A DNA stretch of 64,000 bases, taken from the NCBI RefSeq assembly GCF_000304335.1, contig NZ_CAJF01000006.1, positions 1-64,000 on the forward strand. Direction: 5' to 3'. Source of the DNA: Microbacterium yannicii PS01. Its GTDB lineage: Bacteria > Actinomycetota > Actinomycetes > Actinomycetales > Microbacteriaceae. Shown here in pieces: positions 34,240 through 42,191 of the stretch. The translations under genes and the position numbers were made by a program. The notes under the pieces were generated by a model, which saw only the letters and a program-made list of their open reading frames with translations, made no database searches and had not been told where the DNA came from. Position 1 is the first letter of the stretch. Every line of letters begins with the position of its first letter.

Positions 34240-35204
34240 TCGTTCTCGTCACCGGTGCGTCGGGGTTCCTCGGCAGGGCGGTCGCTGCACGGCTCGTCGC
34301 GTCGGGGCACCAGGTTCGCACGATGCAGCGGCGTCCCTCGGGCGTCGAGGGAGCCGTCGACATCCTCGGATCGATCACTTCACCGACCGACGTCGCGCGC
34401 GCGATCCAGGGGGCGGAAGGCATCGTGCACCTTGCCGCCAAGGTGTCGCTGGCCGGTCACGAGGATGAGTTCCGAGCGGTGAACGTGGCCGGCACGCGCT
34501 CGCTCCTGGACGAGGCCGAACGAGCCGGCGTCGCCCGGTTCGTGCACGTCTCCTCCCCGTCCGTCGCGCACGCGGGACGCGCGCTCGCGGGTGTCGGCGC
34601 CGAGCCCGCGGATCCTCGCCGCGCCCGCGGCGCGTACGCGCGGACGAAGGCCGAGGCCGAACTGATCGCGCTGGCACGCGATTCGTCGTCGCTCCCGGTC
34701 GTCGCCGTTCGTCCGCACCTCGTGTGGGGACCCGGCGATACGCAGCTGGTCGCGCGCATCGTGGACCGCGCTCGTCGCGGACGGCTTCCGCTGCTCAACG
34801 GTGGGACGGCCCTCATCGACTCGACCTACATCGACAACGCGGCGAGCGGGATCGCAGCGGCACTCGACCGCGCTCACATCTCCCACGGCCGGGCCTTCGT
34901 GCTGACCAACGGCGAGCCGCGTCCGGTGGGCGAGCTTCTCGCCGGCATCTGCCTTGCGGCGGGCGCGCCGCGTCCGCGCTGGAGCGTTCCGGCGTGGCTG
35001 GGCCGCACCGCGGGTGGCGCTATCGAACAGCTGTGGCGCGTGGCGCCCGGAAACGGCGAGCCGCCGATGACGCGCTTCCTCGCCGAGCAGCTGTCGACGG
35101 CGCACTGGTTCGATCAGCGCGAGACGCGGCGCGCGCTCGATTGGTCGCCGTCGGTCTCGATCGACGAGGGGCTCCAGCGCCTCGCCGCCTCCTACGCCGG
35201 GTGA
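34236..35204 (+). CDS. oleD: OleD, 2-alkyl-3-ketoacid reductase
   Basis: A 322-residue extended short-chain dehydrogenase of the 3-beta-hydroxysteroid dehydrogenase type. The NAD(P) motif is VTGASGFLGRAV at the N-terminus, the catalytic Ser lies in VHVSSPSV, and Tyr-x-x-x-Lys in YARTKAEAE. It reduces the OleA keto product to the 2-alkyl-3-hydroxyacid that OleC cyclises. The ATG overlaps the oleBC stop (ATGA). It is the last gene of the ole operon and converges on the TetR gene with a 3-bp gap. The full set A, BC and D means this organism should make long-chain internal alkenes, often unsaturated C25-C31 chains in actinobacteria. Confidence 0.93.
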   Translation: MIVLVTGASGFLGRAVAARLVASGHQVRTMQRRPSGVEGAVDILGSITSPTDVARAIQGAEGIVHLAAKVSLAGHEDEFRAVNVAGTRSLLDEAERAGVARFVHVSSPSVAHAGRALAGVGAEPADPRRARGAYARTKAEAELIALARDSSSLPVVAVRPHLVWGPGDTQLVARIVDRARRGRLPLLNGGTALIDSTYIDNAASGIAAALDRAHISHGRAFVLTNGEPRPVGELLAGICLAAGAPRPRWSVPAWLGRTAGGAIEQLWRVAPGNGEPPMTRFLAEQLSTAHWFDQRETRRALDWSPSVSIDEGLQRLAASYAG

Positions 35205-35207
35205 GCC

Positions 35208-35837
35208 TCACAGCGGCGCTTGGCGGTGAGAGAGCAGCGCATCGAGCAGGCTCAGCGCCGCGTCCTGCGGGACTGCGGGGTCGAGCAGCCATTGCGTCTG
35301 GAGACCGTCGGATGCCGCGATGACGAGCGCCGCGACCGCGTCGGGTTCGACGTCCGCACGCAGCCGGCCCGCCGCCTGATTGCGGCGCACGCGGTCGGCG
35401 AGATCGGAGCGGACACGGGCGAAGCGCTCGGTGGCGAAGTCCCGCGCGGCGTCGTGCCCCTCTTCGAGCGCCGTCGCGACAAGGGTGGAGTAGAGCTGCA
35501 CCAGCCCGGGCACCTCGCGGTTGGACTCGGTCCACTGCCGGAGCAGCTCGACGGGGGTGGCGTCGGGGCCTGCGGAGTCGTCCGGATCGCCGCGGCGCTC
35601 CGACTCCCGGTAGACGGCGACGAGCAGCTCCTCGAGCGAGCCGAAGTAGTGCTTCAGCGCCGCGTGCGTGACGCCGACCTCTTCGGCGATGGCGCGCAGG
35701 CTCGTCTTCTCCGAACCCCGTCGCGCGAACACCTCGATCGCCCGGTCGAGGATCTCCTGCCGCCGGGCGATGCCCTTCGCGTACGACCCGCGGGCGATCG
35801 GCGCTCCCTCTTCCGGCATGGTCCGAATCCTATCCAT
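35208..35837 (-). CDS. TetR-family repressor
   Basis: A 209-residue TetR regulator. The HTH is RRQEILDRAIEVFARRGSEK followed by TSLRAIAEEVGVTHAALKHYFGS. The C-terminal ligand domain is diverged, as usual. The ATG at 35837 has GGAGG seven bases upstream. A perfect inverted repeat of seven-base arms at 35844-35859 overlaps this ribosome site, so autoregulation is likely, together with control of the divergent isomerase-dehydrogenase pair. It converges on oleD with three bases between stops, but the operator position ties it to the sugar genes, not to ole. Confidence 0.9.
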   Translation of the reverse strand: MDRIRTMPEEGAPIARGSYAKGIARRQEILDRAIEVFARRGSEKTSLRAIAEEVGVTHAALKHYFGSLEELLVAVYRESERRGDPDDSAGPDATPVELLRQWTESNREVPGLVQLYSTLVATALEEGHDAARDFATERFARVRSDLADRVRRNQAAGRLRADVEPDAVAALVIAASDGLQTQWLLDPAVPQDAALSLLDALLSHRQAPL

Positions 35838-35843
35838 CTGAAT

Positions 35844-35859
35844 ACCTCCAGTTGGAGGT
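35844..35859. promoter_or_regulatory. TetR operator between regulator and sugar genes
   Basis: ACCTCCA-GT-TGGAGGT is a perfect inverted repeat with a 2-base centre. On the minus strand its second half is also the GGAGG ribosome site of the TetR gene. The site lies 74 bases before the isomerase start. Symmetry is seen; regulator binding is inferred. Confidence 0.7.
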
Positions 35860-35932
35860 TTTGTGCTAGGTTAGCCCGCAGGCGGCTGAGCCGCCACTCA
35901 CGTCACCGACGACTACCGAAGGAGTGCGGCCC

Positions 35933-36751
35933 GTGCCGGTCCAGACATCCATCCAGCTCTTCACCGTCAACACCGCCCTCGAGGCCGATCTCGACGGCAC
36001 GCTCGCCGAAGTCGCCTCCCGCGGCTTCACCGCCGTCGAGCCGTACGACTTCGTGCGTCGCGCCGATGCCCTGGCCGCCGCGCTCGCCGCGCACGGTCTG
36101 GCGGCGCCGACCGGGCACGCGTTCCTCGCGTCGACGTCGTTCGTGAATCCCGACGGCAGCGGCACCACCGTTCCCGTCCCGGCGCCCGAGGTCGTGTTCG
36201 ACGCCGCCGAGAAGCTGGGGATGACCACCGTCATCGACCCCTACACCGAGCCCGCTCGCTGGCAGACGCGCGAGCAGATCGAAGAGACCGCGCGCCTGCT
36301 CAACGCCGCCGCTGAGATCGGCGCGAGCCGCGGCATCCGTGTCGGCTACCACAACCACGCTCACGAGCTCGAGGCGACCTTCGACGGCAAGACCGGTCTC
36401 GAGGTGCTCGCCGACCTGCTCGACCCCCGTGTCGTGCTCGAGGTCGACCTGTACTGGGTCGCCCGGGCCGGCGTGTACTCGCCGGAGCTGCTCCGCACGC
36501 TCGGCGACCGCGTCATCGCCGTCCATGTCAAGGACGGCACCCTCGACCCCGAGGCCATCGCCGCCTACCCGCCGGCCGATCAGGTGCCGGCCGGGCAGGG
36601 CGTCGTCCCGCTCCGCGAGGCGCTGGAGGCGGCATCCGCCCTCGAGGTGGCCATCATCGAGTTCGATCACTTCCCCGGCGACCTCTACGACGCGATCGAG
36701 CAGAGCCGCCTGTTCCTGGACGAGGACGCTGCGGCAGAGGTCGTCTCCTGA
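35933..36751 (+). CDS. Sugar isomerase/epimerase-like TIM-barrel protein
   Basis: A 272-residue AP-endonuclease-2-family (xylose isomerase-like) barrel. VQTSIQLFTVN opens the first strand; metal-site candidates are the His of GYHNHAHE, Asp of VLEVDLYW, His of AVHVKDG and Glu of AIIEFDHF, the ordered set of this family. I chose GTG 35933, eight bases after AAGGAG; a GTG at 35924 is possible. The stop overlaps the ATG of a Gfo/Idh/MocA dehydrogenase. Such pairs occur in inositol catabolism and in the 3-keto-glycoside routes, where the dehydrogenase oxidises a sugar and the barrel protein isomerises or eliminates it. The actual substrate is unknown. Confidence 0.88.
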   Translation: MPVQTSIQLFTVNTALEADLDGTLAEVASRGFTAVEPYDFVRRADALAAALAAHGLAAPTGHAFLASTSFVNPDGSGTTVPVPAPEVVFDAAEKLGMTTVIDPYTEPARWQTREQIEETARLLNAAAEIGASRGIRVGYHNHAHELEATFDGKTGLEVLADLLDPRVVLEVDLYWVARAGVYSPELLRTLGDRVIAVHVKDGTLDPEAIAAYPPADQVPAGQGVVPLREALEAASALEVAIIEFDHFPGDLYDAIEQSRLFLDEDAAAEVVS

Positions 36752-37878
36752 TGGCCGCGGCGAACGCGCCCGTCGGCGTCGGCATCATCGGCGCGGGCAA
36801 CATCAGCGACCAGTACCTCACGCACCTCACGAGCTTCCCCGACGTGCGGGTGCTGGCGGTGGGCGACGTGCTCGAAGACCGGGCGCGTGCGCAAGCCGCG
36901 AAGTACGGCGTCCCGCGCGGCGGCGGCGTCGACCTGGTGCTCGGCGATCCCGACATCGACATCGTCGTGAACCTCACGATTCCGGCCGTGCACGTCGAGG
37001 TCTCGGAGGCGATCATCGCCGCCGGCAAGCACGTGTGGACCGAGAAGCCGATCGGCATCGACCGCGAAGAGTCGCAGCGACTGCTCTCGAAGGCGGATGC
37101 CGCGGGCCTGCGCGTCGGCGTCGCGCCCGACACCGTGCTCGGCCCGGGAGTGCAGACCGCCAAGCGCGCGATCGCCCGCGGCGACATCGGCCGGCCGCTG
37201 TTCGGGACCACGACGTTCCAGTGGCAGGGACCCGAGCTCTGGCACCCGAATCCCGCCTTCCTCTACGCGAAGGGCGGCGGGCCGCTGCTCGACATGGGTC
37301 CGTACTACGTGTCGACGCTCGTGCACGTGTTCGGCGCGGTGGGATCGGTCGCGGCTCTCGGCCTGCAGGGCGTTCCGACCCGCACCGTGAAGTCCGGAGA
37401 GCTCGCCGGTCAGGAGTTCCCGGTCGAGATCCCGTCGACGCTGTCGGTGCTGATGGAGTTCGAGCAGGGCGGACACGCGCAGAGCCTGTACAGCACCGAC
37501 TCTCCGCTCCTGCGCCACGGCATCGTCGAGATCAACGGCACCGAGGGCACCCTCGTGATCCCCGACCCGAACACCTTCGGCGGCGACATCACGATCACCC
37601 GGCCCCTCAGCGACGCGTCGGTGCGCGAACAGGACGTCATCCAGGTGCCGCAGGAGGGCGTGCTCGCCGGCCGCGGACTCGGCCTGCTCGACATGGCCCG
37701 CTCGATCCGCGAGGATCGCCCGCACGTCGCGACCGGGCAGTTCGGGTACCACGTGCTCGACACCCTCCTCTCGATCGAGGAAGCCGCGGCGAGCCGCAGC
37801 TTCGTCACCGTCGAGAGCACGGTCGACGAGGTCGGCACCCTGCCGGCCGACTTCGACCCGCTCGCGGCGACTCTCTGA
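36751..37878 (+). CDS. Gfo/Idh/MocA-family sugar dehydrogenase
   Basis: A 375-residue NAD(P)-dependent oxidoreductase. The Rossmann motif is VGIIGAGNISDQYLTHL, and the catalytic Lys is in TEKPIGID (EKP motif, near residue 97). The C-terminal sheet domain has WHPNPAFLYAKGGGPLLDMG followed by the YYVSTLVHVFG segment, with the Asp-His-like pair of the active site. Translation is coupled to the TIM-barrel gene (TGATG), so the two proteins very probably act on the same sugar or cyclitol. It ends before a long inverted repeat and the convergent AraC gene. Confidence 0.92.
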   Translation: MAAANAPVGVGIIGAGNISDQYLTHLTSFPDVRVLAVGDVLEDRARAQAAKYGVPRGGGVDLVLGDPDIDIVVNLTIPAVHVEVSEAIIAAGKHVWTEKPIGIDREESQRLLSKADAAGLRVGVAPDTVLGPGVQTAKRAIARGDIGRPLFGTTTFQWQGPELWHPNPAFLYAKGGGPLLDMGPYYVSTLVHVFGAVGSVAALGLQGVPTRTVKSGELAGQEFPVEIPSTLSVLMEFEQGGHAQSLYSTDSPLLRHGIVEINGTEGTLVIPDPNTFGGDITITRPLSDASVREQDVIQVPQEGVLAGRGLGLLDMARSIREDRPHVATGQFGYHVLDTLLSIEEAAASRSFVTVESTVDEVGTLPADFDPLAATL

Positions 37879-37906
37879 CAGCTGACCCGGCGCGGACCCG
37901 CCTCGC

Positions 37907-37958
37907 CGAAGGGGAGATTCCCCGCCAAACGCCAACGCGCGCGGGAATCTCCCCTTCG
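37907..37958. terminator. Long inverted repeat between convergent genes
   Basis: Perfect 16-base arms, CGAAGGGGAGATTCCC (37907-37922) and GGGAATCTCCCCTTCG (37943-37958), around a 20-base loop, 28 bases after the dehydrogenase stop and 32 bases before the AraC stop. It would work as a bidirectional terminator. The arms are longer and the loop larger than usual. Confidence 0.65.
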
Positions 37959-37990
37959 TCGTACCGGAGGGCGTGGCTGAGTGTGACGGG

Positions 37991-38944
37991 CTATGCCGGT
38001 GCGGGTGCGAGCCGGGTCATCCGCCACGCCGACGGGGTCATGCCGCTGTGGCGCCGGAACGCCCGGCTGAATCCCTCGTCCGAGACGTAGCCCAGCTCGC
38101 GGGCGACGCTCGAGACCGGCAGCCCGTCCTCCAGCATCCGCTTCGCCGCGTTCATCCGCACCTCGGCGACGTAGGTGGCGGGGGTGCTCCCGAGCGCGGC
38201 GCGGAAGCGCTCGGCGAACACCGATCGCGACATCGCCCCGACCGAGGCGAGCAGCTCGACGGTCCACTCGCGGCCCGGCTCGTCGTGGATCGCCTCCACG
38301 ACCCGCTCGAGGAACGGATCCTTCGAGCGGAAGGGCCAACCGTCGGGCGCGCACCCGTTCTCGGCCCATGCCCGCACGACCGAGAGCAGCACGGTGGTCG
38401 CCATCATGCGGCAGATGACGGGATCGCCCGAGCGCAGCGCGCAGGTGGCGGGCTCGGCCACCCCCATGTTGGCGGCGAGAGCCGCTGCAGCCGGCTCAAG
38501 GCCGGCGAAATCCGTCACGATGACGACATCGGGCACGAGGGCGCCGAAGTCGCGCGCGCTATCGGACAGGTCGAACTCGAAGACGACGAGCGTCGCGGAC
38601 TCCTCCGGCTCGAACAGGAAGTCGCCGGTGCCGAGGGTGATCAGGGCGTCACCGGCGACGAGGCGCGAACGATCGCCCTCCGCGGTGACATCGCCTTCCG
38701 CGGTGACATCGCCTTCCGCGGTGACTGAGACCTGCTGTGACGCGCGGTCCACCTGGATCCGGCATCCGGTGCCGAGCGGGGGGTGACCGCGAACGCTGCC
38801 GTCGACGACATAGACGAGCGTCACCGTCGCCGATGAGACCGGCAGGACGCTTCCCGGCAACAACTCGATCCGGCGGGCCTTCCCGACGCGGACGTCGATG
38901 GAGCCGAGCACTTGGGTAAGAGCTTCCGAGTCGACGACGGCCAT
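37991..38944 (-). CDS. AraC-family regulator with cupin domain
   Basis: A 317-residue regulator. The N-terminal part is an AraC-type cupin ligand domain. The C-terminal about 100 residues hold two HTH motifs: WTVELLASVGAMSRSVFAER and SSVARELGYVSDEGFSRAFR with the final HSGMTPSAWR. Residues 74-91 are three perfect copies of VTAEGD encoded by an 18-bp tandem repeat. They lie in the cupin, so copy changes would lengthen a loop without a frameshift. The ATG at 38944 is used; no strong ribosome site is seen. It may control the neighbouring efflux gene at 39151, as cupin-AraC regulators often do, but no operator was identified. Confidence 0.9.
   Translation of the reverse strand: MAVVDSEALTQVLGSIDVRVGKARRIELLPGSVLPVSSATVTLVYVVDGSVRGHPPLGTGCRIQVDRASQQVSVTAEGDVTAEGDVTAEGDRSRLVAGDALITLGTGDFLFEPEESATLVVFEFDLSDSARDFGALVPDVVIVTDFAGLEPAAAALAANMGVAEPATCALRSGDPVICRMMATTVLLSVVRAWAENGCAPDGWPFRSKDPFLERVVEAIHDEPGREWTVELLASVGAMSRSVFAERFRAALGSTPATYVAEVRMNAAKRMLEDGLPVSSVARELGYVSDEGFSRAFRRHSGMTPSAWRMTRLAPAPA
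38672..38725. repeat. 18-bp tandem repeat, three units, in the AraC gene
   Basis: Units at 38672-38689, 38690-38707 and 38708-38725 read ATCGCCTTCCGCGGTGAC, with one base change in the first. Each encodes VTAEGD on the minus strand. The near-identity at DNA level suggests recent slippage expansion. Confidence 0.92.
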
Positions 38945-39150
38945 GCGGTGACGCAACGCGAGGCCGGAGGCGGCTATTCCGTGCGAAGCCCGAGGCGGCT
39001 GCGCGGAGCGGGCTCACAGACTTCGGAGACTGTCGCCGATTTCGCAGGGATCGCCCGGAAACGTGCGAGATCCGTGCCATCCTGCGAAGGCTGTGAAGGT
39101 GTGGCGGCCCGAAGGGACCCCGCGGGCAGGCCCGAGAACGGGCCGAGGAC

Positions 39151-40359
39151 TCAGGCCCGCGCGCGGTTGGACGCCCCGAAGAGCCCGGCCCCGATCAGCA
39201 GCATCACCGCGCCGATGACGTAGACGAGCTCGACTCCGACGTTGTCGACGATCACGCCCCCGAGGGCGGCGGCGATCGCGATCGCACCCTGGAAGCCGAC
39301 GACCACGAGGCTGCCGCCGGCTTCGAGGCGGTCGGGCATCCGGTGGCCGATCCACGTGTTCACGACGATCAGCCATGAGGCGAAGAAGAACCCCCACACG
39401 AACGCGACGATCGCGACGGCGGCCACGGAGTTCGAGAACAGCAGCATCGCGAGCACCGCCACCGCGATCACGATCGGTGTGAGCACCGCGAAGAAGGCGA
39501 AAGAGCGGTCCACCACCATGCCGATCACGATGTTGCCGATCAGGCCTCCCGCGCCGAACAGCGCCAGGAGCAGAACGACGGTCCCCGCGTCGATCGGGGC
39601 GCTGTCGGGCCCGATCTGCATGCGATCCAGCGCGAGGCGGATGTAGGTGTAAGCCAGGAAGTGGCCGAGCACCACCAGCACGTGGCCGACGAGACCGAGC
39701 GTGATGCCGGGACGACGGGCCGTGTCGATGAGGACGGCGAAGCTCGAGGCGGCGGCCGGCGGCACCGAGGGCAGCAGCACGCGCATCGCGATCGCGAGCA
39801 GCCCGGTGACCACGCCGGTGAGCGCGAACACCACGCGCCAGTCCATCACGGTGCTCAGCATGACTCCGATCGGAACGCCGGCGACCGTGGCCAGCGATGC
39901 TCCGGCGGAGGCGAACATCACCGCACGGCCGAGCCGCTCCGGTCCGGCGATGCGCGCGGCGACCGTGATCGACATCGCCCAGAACGCGCTGATCGCAGCG
40001 CCGAGGAAGAAGCGGGCCGCCAGGATGATGACGAGGTTCGGCGCGATCGCGACGATGAGGTTCGACACCGCCGCCGCGAGAGCCATCCACGCGAGCAGCG
40101 AACGGCGGTCGAGCCGCGGGAAGACCAGTCCGACCGTCGGTGCGACGATCAGCCCGACGAGCGCCGTGACCGTGACGGTCTGACCGGCCTGCCCGGGGCT
40201 GACGCCGAGCCCCGCGGCCATGTCGGTGAGCACCCCGTTGGGGAGGAACTCCGCGGTGACGAGCACGAAGCTCATCAGCATCATGGCGATGAGGCCGCCG
40301 TAGCGCATCTTCTGAGCGGATGCCGGCGATACGACGGGGAGCGAAGCGGTCGTTGACAT
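39151..40359 (-). CDS. MFS exporter, DHA1 family (arabinose/chloramphenicol efflux-like)
   Basis: A 402-residue membrane protein with about 12 hydrophobic segments. The N-terminus (LIAMMLMSFVLVTAEFLPNG) is typical of DHA1 sugar-efflux/drug-efflux proteins of the AraJ/YdhP/CmlR group, and GLIVAPTVGLVFPRLDRRSL fits motif A between TM2 and TM3. The ATG at 40359 follows GAGGCTGAAGTC, giving a normal length; the longer frame is an artefact. A sugar or drug substrate cannot be assigned. The minus-strand AraC gene 206 bases downstream is a possible regulator. Upstream on the same strand is the small SH3-like protein gene. Confidence 0.87.
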   Translation of the reverse strand: MSTTASLPVVSPASAQKMRYGGLIAMMLMSFVLVTAEFLPNGVLTDMAAGLGVSPGQAGQTVTVTALVGLIVAPTVGLVFPRLDRRSLLAWMALAAAVSNLIVAIAPNLVIILAARFFLGAAISAFWAMSITVAARIAGPERLGRAVMFASAGASLATVAGVPIGVMLSTVMDWRVVFALTGVVTGLLAIAMRVLLPSVPPAAASSFAVLIDTARRPGITLGLVGHVLVVLGHFLAYTYIRLALDRMQIGPDSAPIDAGTVVLLLALFGAGGLIGNIVIGMVVDRSFAFFAVLTPIVIAVAVLAMLLFSNSVAAVAIVAFVWGFFFASWLIVVNTWIGHRMPDRLEAGGSLVVVGFQGAIAIAAALGGVIVDNVGVELVYVIGAVMLLIGAGLFGASNRARA

Positions 40360-40363
40360 GACT

Positions 40364-40648
40364 TCAGCCTCGCTCCGGCCCCGGTTCTGCGCCCGACCTG
40401 TCGTCCGCGGCATCCGACCGTTCGTCTGGAAGGCCGGTCCTCGAGCGCCGCGGGCGGGGAGCCGGCGGAGGCGGCACCTCTTTCGCCGCGATGATGTCGG
40501 ACACGGGGATGCGCTCGACGCCGCGCTTGCCGTCGACGACGACGGTCGCGGCATCCGCGCTCAGCAGTTGGCCCAGCGCGTCGGTCGCCTGCCCCGACGG
40601 CAGCAGGTAACGCACCACGACACGGCGGCCGGGCGGCGGCAGTCTCAC
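40364..40648 (-). CDS. Small SH3-like domain protein
   Basis: A 94-residue protein. GRRVVVRYLLPSGQATDALG, then ATVVVDGKRGVERIPVSDI and IAAKEVPPPPAPRPR, resemble the N-terminal SH3-like module found before GNAT acetyltransferase domains in actinobacteria (Rv0428c type), but here it stands alone with a disordered acidic tail. The GTG overlaps the stop of the preceding SDR gene (GTGA), which sets the start and makes co-translation likely. Function unknown. Confidence 0.7.
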   Translation of the reverse strand: MRLPPPGRRVVVRYLLPSGQATDALGQLLSADAATVVVDGKRGVERIPVSDIIAAKEVPPPPAPRPRRSRTGLPDERSDAADDRSGAEPGPERG

Positions 40649-42150
40649 CACGCGCCGGGAGCGTAGTCCTTGAGGAACACGCCGAACAGGTCTTCGCCGG
40701 CCTCGCCGCGCACGATCGGGTCGTAGACGCGCGCAGCGCCGTCGACGAGGTCGAGGGGCGCGTGGAAGCCCTCCTCGGCGAGGCGCACCTTGGTGGGGTG
40801 CGGGCGCTCGTCGGTGATCCACCCGGTGTCGACGCTGGTCATGAGGATCCGGTCGGTCTCGAACATCTCCCGCGCGCTCGTGCGGGTGAGCATGTTGACG
40901 GCTGCCTTCGCCATGTTCGTGTGCGGATGCCCCGGCCCCTTGTATCCGCGGTGGAAGACGCCCTCCATGGCGCTGACGTTGACGACGTAGGTGCGCCGGG
41001 CCCCGCTCGCGGCCATCGCCGGGCGGAGCTTCGAGACCAGCAGGAAGGGCGCCGTCGTGTTCGCGAGCTGCACCTCGAGCATCTCGAGCGGGTCGACCTC
41101 GTCGACGCGCTGCGTCCAGGAGTTGACGTCGTGGAGGTCGGGCACGAGCCCGCCCGCGTCGATCGCGGTCCCGGCGGCGAGGCGCTCGAGCGAACTGGAG
41201 CCCGCGGCCATCGCCTGCTCGGTGAGCTCATCCGCGCGCGCGGCCGCCGCGGCGAGGATCGGATGCGCGCTGACCGACCGCTCCAGCGCCTGGGGGTGCT
41301 GGTCGTTGGTGTGGCCGAAGGTCACGAGCTCCGGAAGGGGCCCGTCGGGAAGCGGCGCGAGCTCGGCGTCGACGAGCGGCTGGTACGCGCCCGGCGAGCG
41401 CCGCACCGTCTGGGTGGCGTTGTTGATCAGGATGTCGAGGGTGCCGGCCGCCGCGACGTCGTCGGCGAGACCGATGACCTGGGCGGGGTCGCGCAGGTCG
41501 ATGCCCACGATCTTGAGCCGGTCGATCCACTCGGGGGCGTCCGGAAGGCTGCTGAACCGCCGCACCGCATCGCGCGGGAAGCGGGTCGTGATGGTCGTGT
41601 GCGCGCCATCGCGCAGCAGGCGCAGCGCGATGTACATGCCGATCTTCGCGCGGCCGCCGGTGAGCAGCGCGCGCTTGCCGGTGAGGTCGGTACGGGCGTC
41701 GCGCTTGGCGTGACTCATCGCCGCGCACGAGGGGCAGAGCTGGTGGTAGAAGGCATCGACCACCGTGTACGGCTGCTTGCAGATGTAGCAGGCGCGTGCC
41801 TTGAGCAGCGTGCCCGCCGTCGGCGCCGTCGTGGCGGTGCTGATCGGGATGCCGCGCGTCTCGTCGTCGATGCGGTCGGGCGCCCCGGTCGCCGTGGCGG
41901 CGACGACGGCCTTGTCGGCCTGCGCGATCGCCTCGCGGATCTCGCGGCGGCGCACCTTCTTGACGGCCTTGAACATCTTCGCCGTCGCCTGCCGCACCGC
42001 GACGAAGTCGGGGTGGGTCTCGTCGAGCCCGGCCATTCCGCCGAGCACCCGGAGGGTGACCTCGAGGTCCGCCGGGTCGATGCCGCTCGGCGGGAGGTCG
42101 GAGGAGGCAGGCGTCTCGGGAAGCACACGCGATTCTACGTCGGCGCGCAT
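40645..42150 (-). CDS. SDR-family oxidoreductase with N-terminal zinc ribbon
   Basis: A 501-residue protein. Residues 1-90 are helical. Residues about 119-143 form a Zn ribbon (CYICKQPYTVVDAF...CPSC, a Cys4 set). From about 155 follows a short-chain dehydrogenase domain: LTGKRALLTGGRAKIGMYIA and DILINNATQTV. The active-site region is unusual: after the Ser segment VVNVSAMEG, the Tyr-x-x-x-Lys motif reads TNMAK, so the catalytic Tyr position seems to be Thr, with the Lys kept. A long insert of about 100 residues separates the NNA motif from the catalytic region. Whether it is an active dehydrogenase is uncertain. The small SH3-like gene overlaps its 3' end. Confidence 0.85.
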   Translation of the reverse strand: MRADVESRVLPETPASSDLPPSGIDPADLEVTLRVLGGMAGLDETHPDFVAVRQATAKMFKAVKKVRRREIREAIAQADKAVVAATATGAPDRIDDETRGIPISTATTAPTAGTLLKARACYICKQPYTVVDAFYHQLCPSCAAMSHAKRDARTDLTGKRALLTGGRAKIGMYIALRLLRDGAHTTITTRFPRDAVRRFSSLPDAPEWIDRLKIVGIDLRDPAQVIGLADDVAAAGTLDILINNATQTVRRSPGAYQPLVDAELAPLPDGPLPELVTFGHTNDQHPQALERSVSAHPILAAAAARADELTEQAMAAGSSSLERLAAGTAIDAGGLVPDLHDVNSWTQRVDEVDPLEMLEVQLANTTAPFLLVSKLRPAMAASGARRTYVVNVSAMEGVFHRGYKGPGHPHTNMAKAAVNMLTRTSAREMFETDRILMTSVDTGWITDERPHPTKVRLAEEGFHAPLDLVDGAARVYDPIVRGEAGEDLFGVFLKDYAPGAW

Positions 42151-42191
42151 GGGCGGAGCCTGTTACCGTGCGCCCCTGTTACCTTGCGACA

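Noticed and set aside
38672..38725. Could the 18-bp repeats be a CRISPR array?
   Set aside because: Units are directly joined without spacers and encode protein in frame; no cas genes are present.
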